42,877 bases of DNA from Candidatus Fermentibacterota bacterium (GCA_030620115.1 JAUXFG010000010.1:1-42877); one strand, 5' to 3'. Positions 1 through 8,984 are shown, counted from the first letter of the stretch. The notes: generated from the sequence alone by a model not told the origin. Numbers and translations: made by a program.

Positions 1-150
1 ATTGTTTCTTCCGTGGCCTGCTACTACGGCCTATCCGTGGAACGAGCCACCACGGAAATCCCGCAGGCCGGCATGAAAGCAGTGGTGGTATCGATGCTTT
101 TCTGCCTGATGACGGATCTTTTGCTCAGCCTTGGATACGTGCGGATATGA
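1..150 (+). CDS. mlaE: MlaE-family lipid ABC transporter permease, C-terminal end (partial)
   Basis: The window opens inside a reading frame of 49 residues that ends with TGA at 148-150. The peptide has the typical MlaE tail: an ERATT-type stretch, then an A-V-V-x-S run leading into the last hydrophobic helix (VSMLFCLMTDLLLSLGY). MlaE is the inner-membrane permease of the Mla/Mce transporter, which moves phospholipids between inner and outer membrane. The stop codon overlaps the start of the next gene (ATGA), and MlaF-like and MlaD-like genes follow, which supports the call. The start lies outside the window. Confidence 0.82.
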   Translation: MVSSVACYYGLSVERATTEIPQAGMKAVVVSMLFCLMTDLLLSLGYVRI

Positions 151-836
151 AAAACGGGGTCATAACAAAGATGGAGCCCATATTGGCGGCTCGCGGGATA
201 TCGGTGGTGTTTGAGGGGAGGACTATCCTTGACAATATTGATTTTGATATCGCGCCGCGAGAAAGCTGTGCGATCGTGGGAGGGATTCATTCCGGCAAGA
301 GCGTATTCCTTCGAGTATTAGCTGGGTTGCAGAAGCCCACTGCCGGTGTGGTGACATTCCAAGGAGCTCCTGTTCGTACCTACGATCCCCTGGGTGTACC
401 GTGGGGACAAGGGATTGGCTATGTTTCCCAGAATCCAGGGCTCAGAAGCAATCTGACCGCAGTGGAGAATGTCTCGCTTCCCCTCCTCTACAAAGGAGAG
501 AACACGGGTGAGGATGCGCAGGAAGCCTCTTCAGCCATATTGCATCGCCTTGGCGTAGATGACATCCGTGCACGGCCTGCAGAACTCACGCCAGGAGAGA
601 TGGCCTTGGTTTCTTTGGGCAGGGCCCTTGTTGTCAGGCCACGGGTCCTCCTGTTTGACAACCCGGTTGTTATGAGCGATGTGGGTCAGGCGCGACAGGT
701 AGTGGAGTTGTTGCATGAGCTCCGCGGAGAAACGGACCTCGCAGTAGTAAGTGCGTGCTCCTCGGAGGCAGTGGCGAGCCTTTTATCAGAGAGATCAAAG
801 CGGCTTCTGGATGGACGATTGGAGGAGATCCCGTGA
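147..836 (+). CDS. mlaF: MlaF-like ABC ATPase with degenerate catalytic motifs
   Basis: A 229-residue ABC ATPase, the size and position of MlaF. The start ATG overlaps the mlaE stop; a second in-frame ATG at 171 is possible. Motifs in order: a Walker A variant (GGIHSGKS, the usual fourth-position Gly replaced by His), a Q-loop (GYVSQNP), a weak signature (LTPGEM where LSGGM/Q is usual), and Walker B with the Asp present but the catalytic Glu replaced by Asn (LLFDNP). The switch His is missing (VVSACS instead of VVSHD). Nucleotide binding looks possible, but efficient hydrolysis is doubtful by family rules. The frame is intact over full length, so this is not an ordinary pseudogene. It overlaps the following mlaD by 4 nt, indicating translational coupling. 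Confidence 0.85.
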   Translation: MKNGVITKMEPILAARGISVVFEGRTILDNIDFDIAPRESCAIVGGIHSGKSVFLRVLAGLQKPTAGVVTFQGAPVRTYDPLGVPWGQGIGYVSQNPGLRSNLTAVENVSLPLLYKGENTGEDAQEASSAILHRLGVDDIRARPAELTPGEMALVSLGRALVVRPRVLLFDNPVVMSDVGQARQVVELLHELRGETDLAVVSACSSEAVASLLSERSKRLLDGRLEEIP

Positions 837-1729
837 GAGAGTTCCCATTTGCGAGAATTGTTGGGCTCTTTGTGGTGTCCGCCGCGGTTGTTTCAGTGGT
901 TGCTATCGTTGGCCTTGGATTGAGCCATGGCTGGCTGGTTCCCAAGGTGAGACTCTGGGCCATATTTGATGGATATGCGTATGTTCGAGCCGGTGATCCG
1001 GTGACATTTGCCGGTTTTACCGTGGGAGAGGTCCATGACATGTCGCTTTCCCCGGAACTCAAGATCGTTGCGCAACTCAGCGTGGAAAAGGAGTATCTAA
1101 CGTACTTGAGACGGGGAACCGTGGCAATCCAGGAACCCCCATTGCTTCTTGGCCCGGGAAGAGTCCGGCTTCAGCCCAGCGCTGCCGGGCCACTCCTCGA
1201 TCCGGGCGATACGCTGGAGACGATCTCTTTCGAAGAGCCGATTCCATTGACTGTCACTGCCATTGATGTCACCAGGAGTCTCACCGCAGCACTATCGAAT
1301 CTTCGTGATATCTCCGAGAACCTTGTCTCACTCTCCGCCGGCCTGTCCCATCCGGACAGCTCATTTCGAAGAGCGATGCGGGCCACAGCCGATCTCACCG
1401 AGGCCTTCGCAGGAGGAGAGGGGCTCATTGCTGCCCTTGGGACAGAGAAGCAGCTACGTACCCGTGTCGATTCTGCGTTGATTTCCGCTGCGTCGCTTGC
1501 ACATGAATTCCAGGATTTCCTGGGACAAACCGACGATCTGTTCGCCACGTCGGAAACATTGATGACCGAGGCAGGTCTCACTGCACGCTCTCTGTCGGAG
1601 ACCGCGGCACTCATGGCTGCAGAGTTGGCTCCGTTGATCCTGGAGCTCCGGCGCACGCTGGAAAAACTGGAAGCGACTTGGCCGGTGGAGTCGGACGGTT
1701 CCGTGCATGACCGGGAAGGCGATTGGTGA
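833..1729 (+). CDS. mlaD: MlaD/MCE-domain lipid-transport protein
   Basis: A GTG start at 833 overlaps the mlaF stop (GTGA) and follows GGAGGA at 821-826, giving 298 residues; the frame is open further upstream, but that part lies over mlaF. A single N-terminal membrane helix (about residues 5-28) anchors the protein. The MCE domain follows, with the typical phrase V-x-A-G-D-P-V-x-F-A-G-x-x-V-G-E-V. A long helical C-terminal region rich in Ala, Leu, Ser and Thr follows, as in other MCE proteins, where it forms a tunnel or coiled bundle. Its role would be to carry phospholipid from the MlaEF complex across the periplasm. It is the last gene of the visible E-F-D operon; no mlaC-like gene follows. 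Confidence 0.85.
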   Translation: MREFPFARIVGLFVVSAAVVSVVAIVGLGLSHGWLVPKVRLWAIFDGYAYVRAGDPVTFAGFTVGEVHDMSLSPELKIVAQLSVEKEYLTYLRRGTVAIQEPPLLLGPGRVRLQPSAAGPLLDPGDTLETISFEEPIPLTVTAIDVTRSLTAALSNLRDISENLVSLSAGLSHPDSSFRRAMRATADLTEAFAGGEGLIAALGTEKQLRTRVDSALISAASLAHEFQDFLGQTDDLFATSETLMTEAGLTARSLSETAALMAAELAPLILELRRTLEKLEATWPVESDGSVHDREGDW

Positions 1730-2086
1730 GAAGCGTGGCAAAGGCAACAGATGGAGTGAAGATGGGATGTCGAAATGTGAAGCTATCCTGGGATGTTTCA
1801 GGACAGGCCCTTCGACCAAGCTCAGGACAGGCCGGGAAGTGCCTTACACTTCCGGGACCCTCCTTGGAATTGCTGAGGCCCGGGGTCATCGCGAGCACTT
1901 CGACTTCGCTCCCTCCGGGGCGTAGGCCCTACGGGCCGGAGGGAGCATAAACTCCGCGCGGCGATCTCAGTTGAGAGCATGAGATTGCTTCGTCGCTGCT
2001 CTCCTCGCAATGACTGAGGGTGGCGCCACGGTTCCGGGATCTCTCTACGGGATTTTGTATTCCTATCGTGAGTCGTAACGCGGGGG
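1730..2086. other. Intergenic gap between convergent mlaD and nrdR, with repeats
   Basis: No credible gene. The stretch holds a large hairpin at 1908-1946 and low-information sequence of a kind often scattered in draft genomes of uncultured bacteria (for example GAGATTGCTTCGTCGC followed by TCGCAATGAC, a near-palindrome around 1980-2012). Short frames here lack ribosome sites and coding character. Confidence 0.6.
1908..1946. terminator. Hairpin between convergent mlaD and nrdR
   Basis: Perfect 11-bp arms GCTCCCTCCGG (1908-1918) and CCGGAGGGAGC (1936-1946) enclose a second small stem, GTAGG/CCTAC. The structure sits between two converging operons and could stop transcription from either side, but there is no T-run on either strand. 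It may equally be a dispersed palindromic repeat. Confidence 0.4.
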
Positions 2087-2542
2087 CTAAGGTCGTCCCA
2101 GAAGTCTATTGATCTCTTCGAGAAACTGTTCGCTGTCGCGGAATTCCCGGTAGACAGAAGCGAACCTGACGTACGCCACCTGATCCACCTTTCTGAGCTC
2201 ATCCATCACCATCTGGCCGATGATTGAGGAGGAGAGCTCACGACCCTGCCGCGCGAAAATGCTCGATTCGATCTTGTCGACCATCTCTTCCATCTCTCTG
2301 GAGCCCACCGGCCGTTTTCCGCAGGCGATCCGGATTCCGCGTAGTATGTTCCGCCGATCATACGGTTCGCGTCGTCCATCTTTCTTGATCACCATGAGCT
2401 CTGCTTCTTCCACATACTCATAGGTGGTGAATCGTTGCTCACAGCTGAGGCATTCGCGTCTGCGCCGGACCGCCAGCCCCTCCTTGGACGCGCGGCTGTC
2501 AACTACCTTGTCCTCTGGGTGTCCGCAGAACGGGCACTTCAT
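2087..2542 (-). CDS. nrdR: Transcriptional repressor NrdR
   Basis: 151 residues, the standard NrdR length. The N-terminal zinc ribbon uses C3, C6, C31 and C34 (CPFC, then CLSC), followed by the ATP-cone domain from about residue 49 (VIKKDGRREPYDRRNILRGI). NrdR binds NrdR boxes and represses ribonucleotide reductase genes according to ATP/dATP status. It is the last gene of the operon read from 6782 downward; its ATG overlaps the rpiB stop by 4 nt. No ribonucleotide reductase gene is in the window. Identification is secure. Confidence 0.96.
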   Translation of the reverse strand: MKCPFCGHPEDKVVDSRASKEGLAVRRRRECLSCEQRFTTYEYVEEAELMVIKKDGRREPYDRRNILRGIRIACGKRPVGSREMEEMVDKIESSIFARQGRELSSSIIGQMVMDELRKVDQVAYVRFASVYREFRDSEQFLEEINRLLGRP

Positions 2543-3000
2543 GATTCTCTCCGTATGCCTCTCTCATTGTCGAGGGCATGGATCTGGTCGACTCTTCTCT
2601 GGTGCCGCCCGCCTTCGAACTCAGTAGTAAGCCAGACCCTGAGTATCTCAGCAGCCATATCCTTGCCGATGAGTCTTCCCCCCAATGCGAGCACATTTGC
2701 ATTGTTGTGTTGTCGGGACAGGACGGCTGAATAGGGTTCGCTGCAGAGAGCGCATCGAACGCCAGGAACCTTATTGGCCACCATGGATGCTCCCAGACCC
2801 GAGCCGCAGAACGCCACTCCGCGATCCACGGTGTTCTGGGCAACCATGCGTGCGAGCTCTTGGATTATAGGTGGATAGTCCACCGGATTCTCCGAATCTG
2901 TTCCGCAATCATGGACGGTGTGGCCCTCTGCCAACAGGAAGGATTTCACCTGCTCCTTCAGCAGGAAGCCCCCGTGATCAGACGCTATGCCTATTCGCAC
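2539..3000 (-). CDS. rpiB: Ribose-5-phosphate isomerase B
   Basis: 153 residues with the RpiB/LacAB fold motifs: ASDHGG at residues 6-11, the catalytic cysteine C65 in AFCGSGLG, and the ring-opening histidine H98 in SRQHNNANVL. The enzyme interconverts ribose 5-phosphate and ribulose 5-phosphate in the pentose phosphate pathway. The usual GTGIGMS loop is here GSGLGAS, a mild variation. The start overlaps the end of the upstream TsaC-type gene by 23 nt and the stop overlaps nrdR by 4 nt, so the genes are probably co-translated. Confidence 0.94.
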   Translation of the reverse strand: MRIGIASDHGGFLLKEQVKSFLLAEGHTVHDCGTDSENPVDYPPIIQELARMVAQNTVDRGVAFCGSGLGASMVANKVPGVRCALCSEPYSAVLSRQHNNANVLALGGRLIGKDMAAEILRVWLTTEFEGGRHQRRVDQIHALDNERGIRRES

Positions 3001-3604
3001 CGTTTCCCTCCTCTAGGAGTTCTTGGACTTCACTTGCTCCGTGCATTCCTTCCCGAGCAATCTGGGGAGGCACGGAAGTCACATCCACCACCGTGCTCGG
3101 TGGTTGGCCACCGCACGGAAAGGTAAGCATCCCATCAACAAGCTCAATATCCAAACGATCAGCAAGGTCTTCGATGCGATACGGGGGGAGAAGCCCTGTC
3201 CTATTGGCACTAGTCGCAGTCAAGAAGAGGCCGCTCTCTCGGAGCAGGATACTCAGCGGCTCGAAGTGGACCATCCTGATTCCCAGAAGGCCCTTGTCGC
3301 CCATCAACCAAGCAGGGGTGATGTCTGTGGCAGCAACCAGAACGGTGAATGGCCCCGGAAGCAGCGACAAGAGGGCTCTCCGAGAGGTTGGTGCAAGAAC
3401 AACCAGCTCGTCAATGCGCTCCATGACCGGCACGAATACCGCGGGGGGTCGGGATGGGCTCCTCGCCTTGATGGCAAGAATGCGCTGCACCGTTGCTTCG
3501 TTCAGAGCATCTCCTATGAGCCCATAGCAGGAATCCGATGGACCCACGATGACCCCGCCGTGGCGGAGTATCTCTATGCTCCTTTCTATGGATACGCTCC
3601 TCAT
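2978..3604 (-). CDS. tsaC: L-threonylcarbamoyladenylate synthase (TsaC/YrdC/Sua5 family)
   Basis: 208 residues with a YrdC-like domain over nearly the whole length. Visible motifs are the substrate-binding basic stretch (IKARSPSRPP), the LLPGPFTVLV strand-turn, GIRMV, and the conserved SxN in LTATSANRTG. The enzyme makes threonylcarbamoyl-AMP from Thr, bicarbonate and ATP, the first step of tRNA t6A37 synthesis. It lacks the C-terminal Sua5 domain, so it is the short TsaC type. The start ATG follows GGAGTGA at about 10 nt. The neighbouring upstream gene is tsaD, the next enzyme of the pathway, 39 nt away. Confidence 0.92.
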   Translation of the reverse strand: MRSVSIERSIEILRHGGVIVGPSDSCYGLIGDALNEATVQRILAIKARSPSRPPAVFVPVMERIDELVVLAPTSRRALLSLLPGPFTVLVAATDITPAWLMGDKGLLGIRMVHFEPLSILLRESGLFLTATSANRTGLLPPYRIEDLADRLDIELVDGMLTFPCGGQPPSTVVDVTSVPPQIAREGMHGASEVQELLEEGNGANRHSV

Positions 3605-3643
3605 GTGCGATTCACTCCGTCATCGAACCCTCGTCCCTAGGGT

Positions 3644-4702
3644 TCAGGGTTGCGTCTTTTCGACAACCTCCCAGCGCGGAAGACGGCTGGAGGCTCGGGC
3701 GTCAATATGGAGGCCGTCATTCCTCCCGGCATCCAGGTAGATGGCGCCGAGACTTGCTACCATGGCTGCATTGTCCGTGCAGTAAGAAGCTTTGGGTATC
3801 AGCAGGGCCAGCCCGGCATTTCCGCATGCATCCGACATCCGGTGGCGGAGCCTCCGGTTTGCCGCCACGCCGCCCGTCACGCCGACCGCGTCAACACCAG
3901 TTGCATGGGCGGCATGGAGCGTCTTTTGGACAAGCACATCCACCACCGCCTCAAGATAGCTGGCCGCAATATCCTTCACATGCTGCGCTGATTCCGGGGG
4001 TCCATATTTCTGCAAGTAGACCGCCAATGCGGTCTTCAGCCCACTGAAGCTAAAGTCATAGCCTTTTCTTCTTGCCATGGGTCGCGGAAAACGGAACGCA
4101 GATGGATCGCCCTCATCCGCCAGAGAATCCATGGCTGGTCCTCCGGGATAACCTAATCCCAGAAGATTGGCAGCCTTGTCCACGGCTTCTCCTGCCGCGT
4201 CATCCAAGGTGGAACCGAGTACGGATGCCTCGCCTGGAGCGTTGACCAAGAAGAGGATCGTATGTCCACCCGAAACGAGCAGGTTCACATGTGGCAACGG
4301 AACATCCTCGAATGACATGAACACGCTCTGGAGATGCGCCAGGAGGTGATTCACCGCGACCAAGGGGAGGCCACAACCAAGGCACAGCCCTTTGGCCGTG
4401 CTGACGCCAACAAGGAGCGAGCCGATGAGGCCTGGTTCCGTGGTGACGGCGACCCCTGAGATCTGTGACAAGGAAACCTTGGCATCATCCAGGGCTTCCT
4501 GGATGATTGGCCCGATGAGCCGTATGTGTTGCCGAGCGGCAACCTCAGGGACTACGCCACCATATGGACGGTGGAAATCGTGCTGGCTCGATACAATGGA
4601 AGAGAGGACATTCTTCTCGTCCGCCACCACTGCTGCGCAGGTGTCGTCGCAGGAAGTTTCGATGCCGATATACAGCAGGGAACCTCGGCCATTATCTCCC
4701 AA
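3644..4702 (-). CDS. tsaD: tRNA N6-threonylcarbamoyladenosine transferase TsaD
   Basis: 352 residues of the Kae1/TsaD family. It opens with GIETSCDDTCAAVV (ATP-binding ASKHA fold), has the metal-binding pair HxxxH in AVNHLLAH and the C-terminal Asp in CTDNAAMVA. It transfers the threonylcarbamoyl group to A37 of ANN-decoding tRNAs together with TsaB and TsaE, which are not in this window. The only in-frame standard start before the first motif is TTG at 4702, overlapping the upstream gene by 11 nt. No clear ribosome site precedes it, so the exact start is uncertain by a few residues. Confidence 0.94.
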   Translation of the reverse strand: MGDNGRGSLLYIGIETSCDDTCAAVVADEKNVLSSIVSSQHDFHRPYGGVVPEVAARQHIRLIGPIIQEALDDAKVSLSQISGVAVTTEPGLIGSLLVGVSTAKGLCLGCGLPLVAVNHLLAHLQSVFMSFEDVPLPHVNLLVSGGHTILFLVNAPGEASVLGSTLDDAAGEAVDKAANLLGLGYPGGPAMDSLADEGDPSAFRFPRPMARRKGYDFSFSGLKTALAVYLQKYGPPESAQHVKDIAASYLEAVVDVLVQKTLHAAHATGVDAVGVTGGVAANRRLRHRMSDACGNAGLALLIPKASYCTDNAAMVASLGAIYLDAGRNDGLHIDARASSRLPRWEVVEKTQP

Positions 4703-6782
4703 GAAATGGGGCAGCGCCGCTTGTCGTTGGTGTGATCGAATTCAAAACGCTGCGCAAGGAGAGCGGCAGTGCGAGCCTGTCCTGCACCATCTTCTTCTGA
4801 CGCATGCCCCCAAGCGGCCTCCGTTGAATCTCATTCTTGGAGAGGAGCACGATCTTTCCCAAATCGAAGGAACTGTCCTTGTCAAGGGCGTTCATGATTC
4901 CATTCTCGAAATCGATGTAGACCAACTCTCCGGTCTCAATGGCGGCGATTCCGCCACCCTCAATGCCTTCAGGGGAGCTGTGACCTACGAATGGACCCCA
5001 GCTATTGCCCGAGATGCGCCCGTCGGTGCATAAGACGGTGATGTGCCGAAGGCGGACATCCCTGTGAAGGTACTCTGCCGGATAGTAGACCTGGCGCATC
5101 CCGTTGGCCACCGGGCCTTCACCGGCGATCACCACAAATATGCGCATCAGCTTATCGTCAACGAGTCTATCAAATAGCGCATCTTTCTTCAGCTTTGAAT
5201 AGGCTTTGTAATCATCCAAACGGTCCGGATAGTTTAATGAGAACAGGCTAAGGAGGTCATCCATGGTCACAATGGTCTTTACCTTCTCCAATAGCTCACT
5301 GCTCTCAAAGAGATCGGAGAGTGCGTCTTCTTCATTATAGTAGAAGACGGCCAGGTATGTCTTCTTGTCGAAGCGTTCCATCTCCTCTTCTGCGAGACCG
5401 GCGATCCGTGCCACGGAGCTTTCACAAAAATTACCTCGCAGCTCCACTATGCCGATGCTCTCCGATTTCGGTTCCTTTGGCACGAACACCCCGTCGGGCT
5501 CCAACGCACTTGCCAGCCTTTCATCCCACGATTGATCAATGGTGGGCGCGTCTACCACGAGGTCCGGATCCGTCTCCCGAAGCGCCCGAAGCACGGTATC
5601 AAGCCCGCCCGCGCGATTGGCTGCGATCTCGGTGGCCCACTGGTGGAGGCTCGGCTCCCCCACCGGTGGGAAGAGCCCAAGGGTGGGAGTCTCCGCGCAG
5701 AGGGAAGAGATATACGTGGGTGTCAGCTGGTCTTCCTCTGGTATGTCCATGAAGCTGGTGATGTACGCGAAGTGGAGTGACCAGTCAGTGGCACCACTCA
5801 TGGTAGCCCAGAGCCTCACCGAGTTTTCTCGATTCGCGGCTGCCACGCGAGAGACACTGAGCTCATCCTTCCGGGAACCGACGATTCTCAAGAAAGAAGC
5901 CACAATTCTCGAAAGTATCTTCTGTTCAGGCGGTTTCAGCAGAAGCTCCATGCCCTGTGGCACCAGGCCCAAACCGTGAAGAACCACTCGATTCGTGTTT
6001 GAATTCTCCATGAACGGCGGAGGGCCCGGCTTCTCGCAGAGCGCCGATGCTATGGCCAATAGGAGTTCGTCACGGCGAGCTTTACCCAATATCTTCCGGG
6101 AGGCGAGGCATTCAAGAAGCTTATAGAACATCGGGTAGATGTTTGGCCTTAGTCGGGCTGCGAGCAGGAATTCGAGCTCCTTCCTTAGGCCGGGATTCTC
6201 TATCTTGTCTCTTAGAGGTTTCAGTAGATCCTTCACGTTTTTCGGGAGGGATCGATCACTGCCCACGGGGGGCGGGATGAACATGGCAAAGAACGGCGCC
6301 CGTTTGGTATTTCTTCGGTAGATATCCACTTCTATGAACGCGGCGAGTTCGGCCACGGGCTGCAATTCCCCAGACGCAAGGGAGATAGCGGCGTCATACC
6401 CGTGTGCTTCGAGATGAGCCACCACCAGGGCCGTGGTCGTATTTCTGGTAGCGAGGTCAAAATGCATGCCCCCATGGCCCATGGCAGCCATCTGGCTGAT
6501 ACCGGGAATAGTCATCAGAAATGGAACGGCTCCTTTGTCCCAGAGCGCGTGAATCACGAGGCGAGCAACAGCCGAGTCGTTGATATGGGTCGGATGATCA
6601 GGCGCCCCTACAAGTACCGCAACACGGGGTTTCCCTTTCATCAATCTCTCGATAATCGCTTCCCTATCGAATTTCACCTTGGAAAATCGGAGGGCATATT
6701 CGGCCGAAGGAACCAAGGATAGGACCGGCAGTGGATGGACAGTGAGGGGATCCTTGGAGTTGGGCGGATGCATTCGGATCAT
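4692..6782 (-). CDS. Divergent IlvD/Edd-family dehydratase homologue lacking the Fe-S cysteines
   Basis: 696 residues from ATG 6782, chosen because AAGGAG lies 9 nt upstream; an ATG at 6806 lacks a ribosome site. The order of motifs follows dihydroxy-acid/phosphogluconate dehydratases: a MGHGGM segment (about 101-106, IlvD has MGHEGM), LEAHGYDA (IlvD has xxAHxFDG), a GGSTN-like segment (SGATDW), NRAGG (IlvD HRAGG), SSVARIAGL (IlvD AVVKxAG), and near the C-terminus TDGRISG...GHSSPEGIEGG (IlvD TDGRFSG...GHxSPEAxxGG), which includes the proposed base Ser. All three expected cluster cysteines are missing: CNMH is THIND, GGCDK is ASGELQP (the Lys is lost too), and CGGMYTANTM is not found. It is longer than the usual 550-620 residues. 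Family membership is by motif order; activity is unknown. Confidence 0.68.
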   Translation of the reverse strand: MIRMHPPNSKDPLTVHPLPVLSLVPSAEYALRFSKVKFDREAIIERLMKGKPRVAVLVGAPDHPTHINDSAVARLVIHALWDKGAVPFLMTIPGISQMAAMGHGGMHFDLATRNTTTALVVAHLEAHGYDAAISLASGELQPVAELAAFIEVDIYRRNTKRAPFFAMFIPPPVGSDRSLPKNVKDLLKPLRDKIENPGLRKELEFLLAARLRPNIYPMFYKLLECLASRKILGKARRDELLLAIASALCEKPGPPPFMENSNTNRVVLHGLGLVPQGMELLLKPPEQKILSRIVASFLRIVGSRKDELSVSRVAAANRENSVRLWATMSGATDWSLHFAYITSFMDIPEEDQLTPTYISSLCAETPTLGLFPPVGEPSLHQWATEIAANRAGGLDTVLRALRETDPDLVVDAPTIDQSWDERLASALEPDGVFVPKEPKSESIGIVELRGNFCESSVARIAGLAEEEMERFDKKTYLAVFYYNEEDALSDLFESSELLEKVKTIVTMDDLLSLFSLNYPDRLDDYKAYSKLKKDALFDRLVDDKLMRIFVVIAGEGPVANGMRQVYYPAEYLHRDVRLRHITVLCTDGRISGNSWGPFVGHSSPEGIEGGGIAAIETGELVYIDFENGIMNALDKDSSFDLGKIVLLSKNEIQRRPLGGMRQKKMVQDRLALPLSLRSVLNSITPTTSGAAPFLGR

Positions 6783-6972
6783 CAATCCGGACTCCTTTAT
6801 TCTCATAGCTGAATGAACGATCGAAAAAGGGATCGGACAAGAAAAAACAGCCGTGCCAAGGCAGGCCTACGAGGTCAGTATATTCAAGGGCGGACTCCCG
6901 CCAAGTTCAAAAGCGCGCAAATATCACATCCTCGCCTTGCCAAGTCAACTGGTCGGCTCGGAGCCGCCATGA

Positions 6973-7002
6973 CCCGCATTTCTCATCGGCTCTCGTCTCG
7001 AA
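6973..7002 (+). repeat. Dispersed repeat, diverged partial copy (copy 0)
   Basis: CCCGCATTTCTCATCGGC followed by TCTCGTCTCGAA matches, with several substitutions, the core of the dispersed repeat family best seen at 34702 and 40231. It is directly followed by the palindrome at 7003. Confidence 0.45.
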
Positions 7003-7022
7003 GGGCACGGCATGCCGTGCCC
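7003..7022. repeat. 20-bp perfect palindrome
   Basis: GGGCACGGCATGCCGTGCCC reads the same on both strands. Such GGGGCACGGCATGCCGTGCCCC elements are, from general knowledge, widespread intergenic repeats in many bacterial genomes. It lies just beyond the dnaK terminator and could add to termination or be an independent mobile palindrome. Confidence 0.7.
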
Positions 7023-7026
7023 CTAC

Positions 7027-7056
7027 AAATGCCTCGCCTTTGAGGGCGAGGCATTT
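7027..7056 (-). terminator. Hairpin terminator of dnaK
   Basis: Perfect 12-bp arms AAATGCCTCGCC and GGCGAGGCATTT with a 6-nt loop begin 2 nt after the dnaK stop codon. Read on the minus strand the stem ends in ATTTG, so there is no long U-run. Placement and stem strength still make it the likely transcript end. Confidence 0.65.
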
Positions 7057-7058
7057 GC

Positions 7059-8984
7059 TTACTTCTCGTCTACCACCTCAAAATCGGCATCAATGGGGCC
7101 GGAATCCGAATCGGCGCCTCCTGCGGAAGGCTCTTCGCCGGGAGTACCCTGCTCTGGCGCTTCACCAGCCTGACCAGGTTGACTAGATACTGTTTCGTAT
7201 ACTTTGCCGGCGGCTTGATGCCATGCCTTGATCAGGCTTTCGGTTGCCTCCTTAATCCTGGGCTCATCCTCGGATTTGAGGGTCTCCTTCAGGGTCTGAA
7301 CATGCTGCTCAACTTCACCGCGGGTCACATCATCAAGCTTGTCCTTCATTTCTTCGAGATTCTTTTCCGTCTGGTAGACAAGCTGATCCGCCTTGTTCTT
7401 CGTCTGGACGAGTTCTTTCTTTGCCTTGTCTTCGTCAGCATGTAAAGACGCGTCTTGGACGAATTTATCGATCTCCGCGTCACTGAGACCAGAAGAGGCT
7501 TCGATTTTGATAGACTGCTCCTTGCCCGTGGCCTTATCCTTGGCAGAGACGTTGAGAATACCGTTCGCATCGATATCAAAGGTGACATCGATCTGCGGCA
7601 TGCCTCGTGGTGCAGGCGGGAGGCCGGTGAGTTGGAATCTTCCGATGCTCTTGTTATAGACTGACATCTCGCGTTCACCCTGGAGCACATGGATCTCCAC
7701 TGTTGTCTGGCTGTCTTCGGCAGTGGTGAATGTCTCGCTCTTTCGTGTGGGGATCGTCGTGTTGCGCTCGATCAACCTGGTGAATACGCCTCCCAGTGTC
7801 TCGATGCCAAGAGAGAGCGGGGTCACGTCCAAGAGGAGGACGTCCTTGACTTCACCCGAAAGCACGGCGCCCTGGATGGCGGCGCCGATGGCCACCACTT
7901 CGTCGGGATTGACACCTTTATGCGGGGCCTTGCCAAAAAGCTCCTCCACAAGCTTCTGCACCCGAGGCATCCTCGTCTGCCCGCCCACAAGAATGACTTC
8001 GTCGATGTCTTGCGCGGTGAGCCCCGCGTCCTGCAATGCCTTCTTGCAGGGAGCGGTCGTGCGCTGCACGAGATCCTCCACTAGTTGCTCCAGCTTGGCC
8101 CTGGTAAGGGTTTTGGTGAGGTGTTTCGGGCCATTCGCATCAGCAGTGATAAAGGGCAAGTTGATCTCACTCTGGAGTGTCGAGGAGAGTTCACACTTCG
8201 CTTTTTCCACGGCTTCCTTCAACCGCTGAAGCGCCATAGGATCTTTACGCAGATCGATCCCCTGATCTTTCTTGAACTCCTCAGCAACCCAGTCCATGAG
8301 CCGCTGGTCGAAATCATCACCGCCAAGATGAGTGTCGCCGTTGGTTGCTTTCACCTCGAACACGCCATCACCGAGCTCCAGTATCGAGATATCGAAGGTT
8401 CCACCGCCAAGATCATAGATGGCGATCTTCTCATCCTTCTTCTTGTCGAGCCCGTAGGCGAGGGATGCCGCAGTGGGCTCATTGATGATCCGCTTTACCT
8501 CGAGGCCCGCAATCTTTCCCGCATCCTTGGTGGCCTGGCGCTGGGAATCATTGAAGTATGCCGGGACGGTGACCACTGCCTCGGTTACTTTCTCGCCGAG
8601 ATAATCCTCCGCCGTCTGCTTCATTTTCTGCAGTATCATGGCAGAGATCTCCGGGGGAGAGTATTCCTTTGGCCCGATCTTCACCCGCGCATCCCCACCG
8701 GCCCCCTTGATCGTCTCAAAGGGGACCTCAATGATTTCCGTCTTCACCTCATCAAACTTCCTCCCCATGAATCGTTTGATGGAGAATATCGTCTTGGCCG
8801 GGTTCGTAATGGCCTGGCGTTTGGCCCCAAGGCCCACGATCCGTTCGCCATCCTTGGTGAAGGCAACCACTGACGGGGTTGTCCGTCCGCCTTCAGCGTT
8901 GGGGATAACCTCTGGATTGCCTCCCTCCATGACCGCGACACACGAATTCGTCGTTCCAAGATCTATGCCTATGACCTTACCCAT
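7059..8984 (-). CDS. dnaK: Chaperone DnaK (Hsp70)
   Basis: 641 residues from ATG 8984, which has GGAGG at 8991-8995; an in-frame start at 9008 would add eight non-conserved residues. All Hsp70 landmarks are present: [14 protein letters not shown], the [14 protein letters not shown] phosphate loop, VGGQTRMP, the linker [16 protein letters not shown] and the substrate domain. The ATPase domain carries the insert typical of Gram-negative-type DnaK (between [10 protein letters not shown] and the [10 protein letters not shown] helix). The tail reads EVVDEK rather than EEVD-K. DnaK folds proteins with DnaJ and GrpE, but neither is adjacent, and no CIRCE element (TTAGCACTC inverted repeat) is visible upstream, so regulation is probably not by HrcA. 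Confidence 0.98.
   Translation of the reverse strand: MGKVIGIDLGTTNSCVAVMEGGNPEVIPNAEGGRTTPSVVAFTKDGERIVGLGAKRQAITNPAKTIFSIKRFMGRKFDEVKTEIIEVPFETIKGAGGDARVKIGPKEYSPPEISAMILQKMKQTAEDYLGEKVTEAVVTVPAYFNDSQRQATKDAGKIAGLEVKRIINEPTAASLAYGLDKKKDEKIAIYDLGGGTFDISILELGDGVFEVKATNGDTHLGGDDFDQRLMDWVAEEFKKDQGIDLRKDPMALQRLKEAVEKAKCELSSTLQSEINLPFITADANGPKHLTKTLTRAKLEQLVEDLVQRTTAPCKKALQDAGLTAQDIDEVILVGGQTRMPRVQKLVEELFGKAPHKGVNPDEVVAIGAAIQGAVLSGEVKDVLLLDVTPLSLGIETLGGVFTRLIERNTTIPTRKSETFTTAEDSQTTVEIHVLQGEREMSVYNKSIGRFQLTGLPPAPRGMPQIDVTFDIDANGILNVSAKDKATGKEQSIKIEASSGLSDAEIDKFVQDASLHADEDKAKKELVQTKNKADQLVYQTEKNLEEMKDKLDDVTRGEVEQHVQTLKETLKSEDEPRIKEATESLIKAWHQAAGKVYETVSSQPGQAGEAPEQGTPGEEPSAGGADSDSGPIDADFEVVDEK

Noticed and set aside
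4692-6782. Calling this gene a functional dihydroxy-acid dehydratase (ilvD)
   Set aside because: The fold motifs match, but the cluster cysteines and Lys needed for known activity are absent and no branched-chain amino acid genes are nearby.
8085-8873. 262-codon plus-strand frame opposite dnaK
   Set aside because: Known artefact of long open frames antisense to dnaK; no independent evidence.
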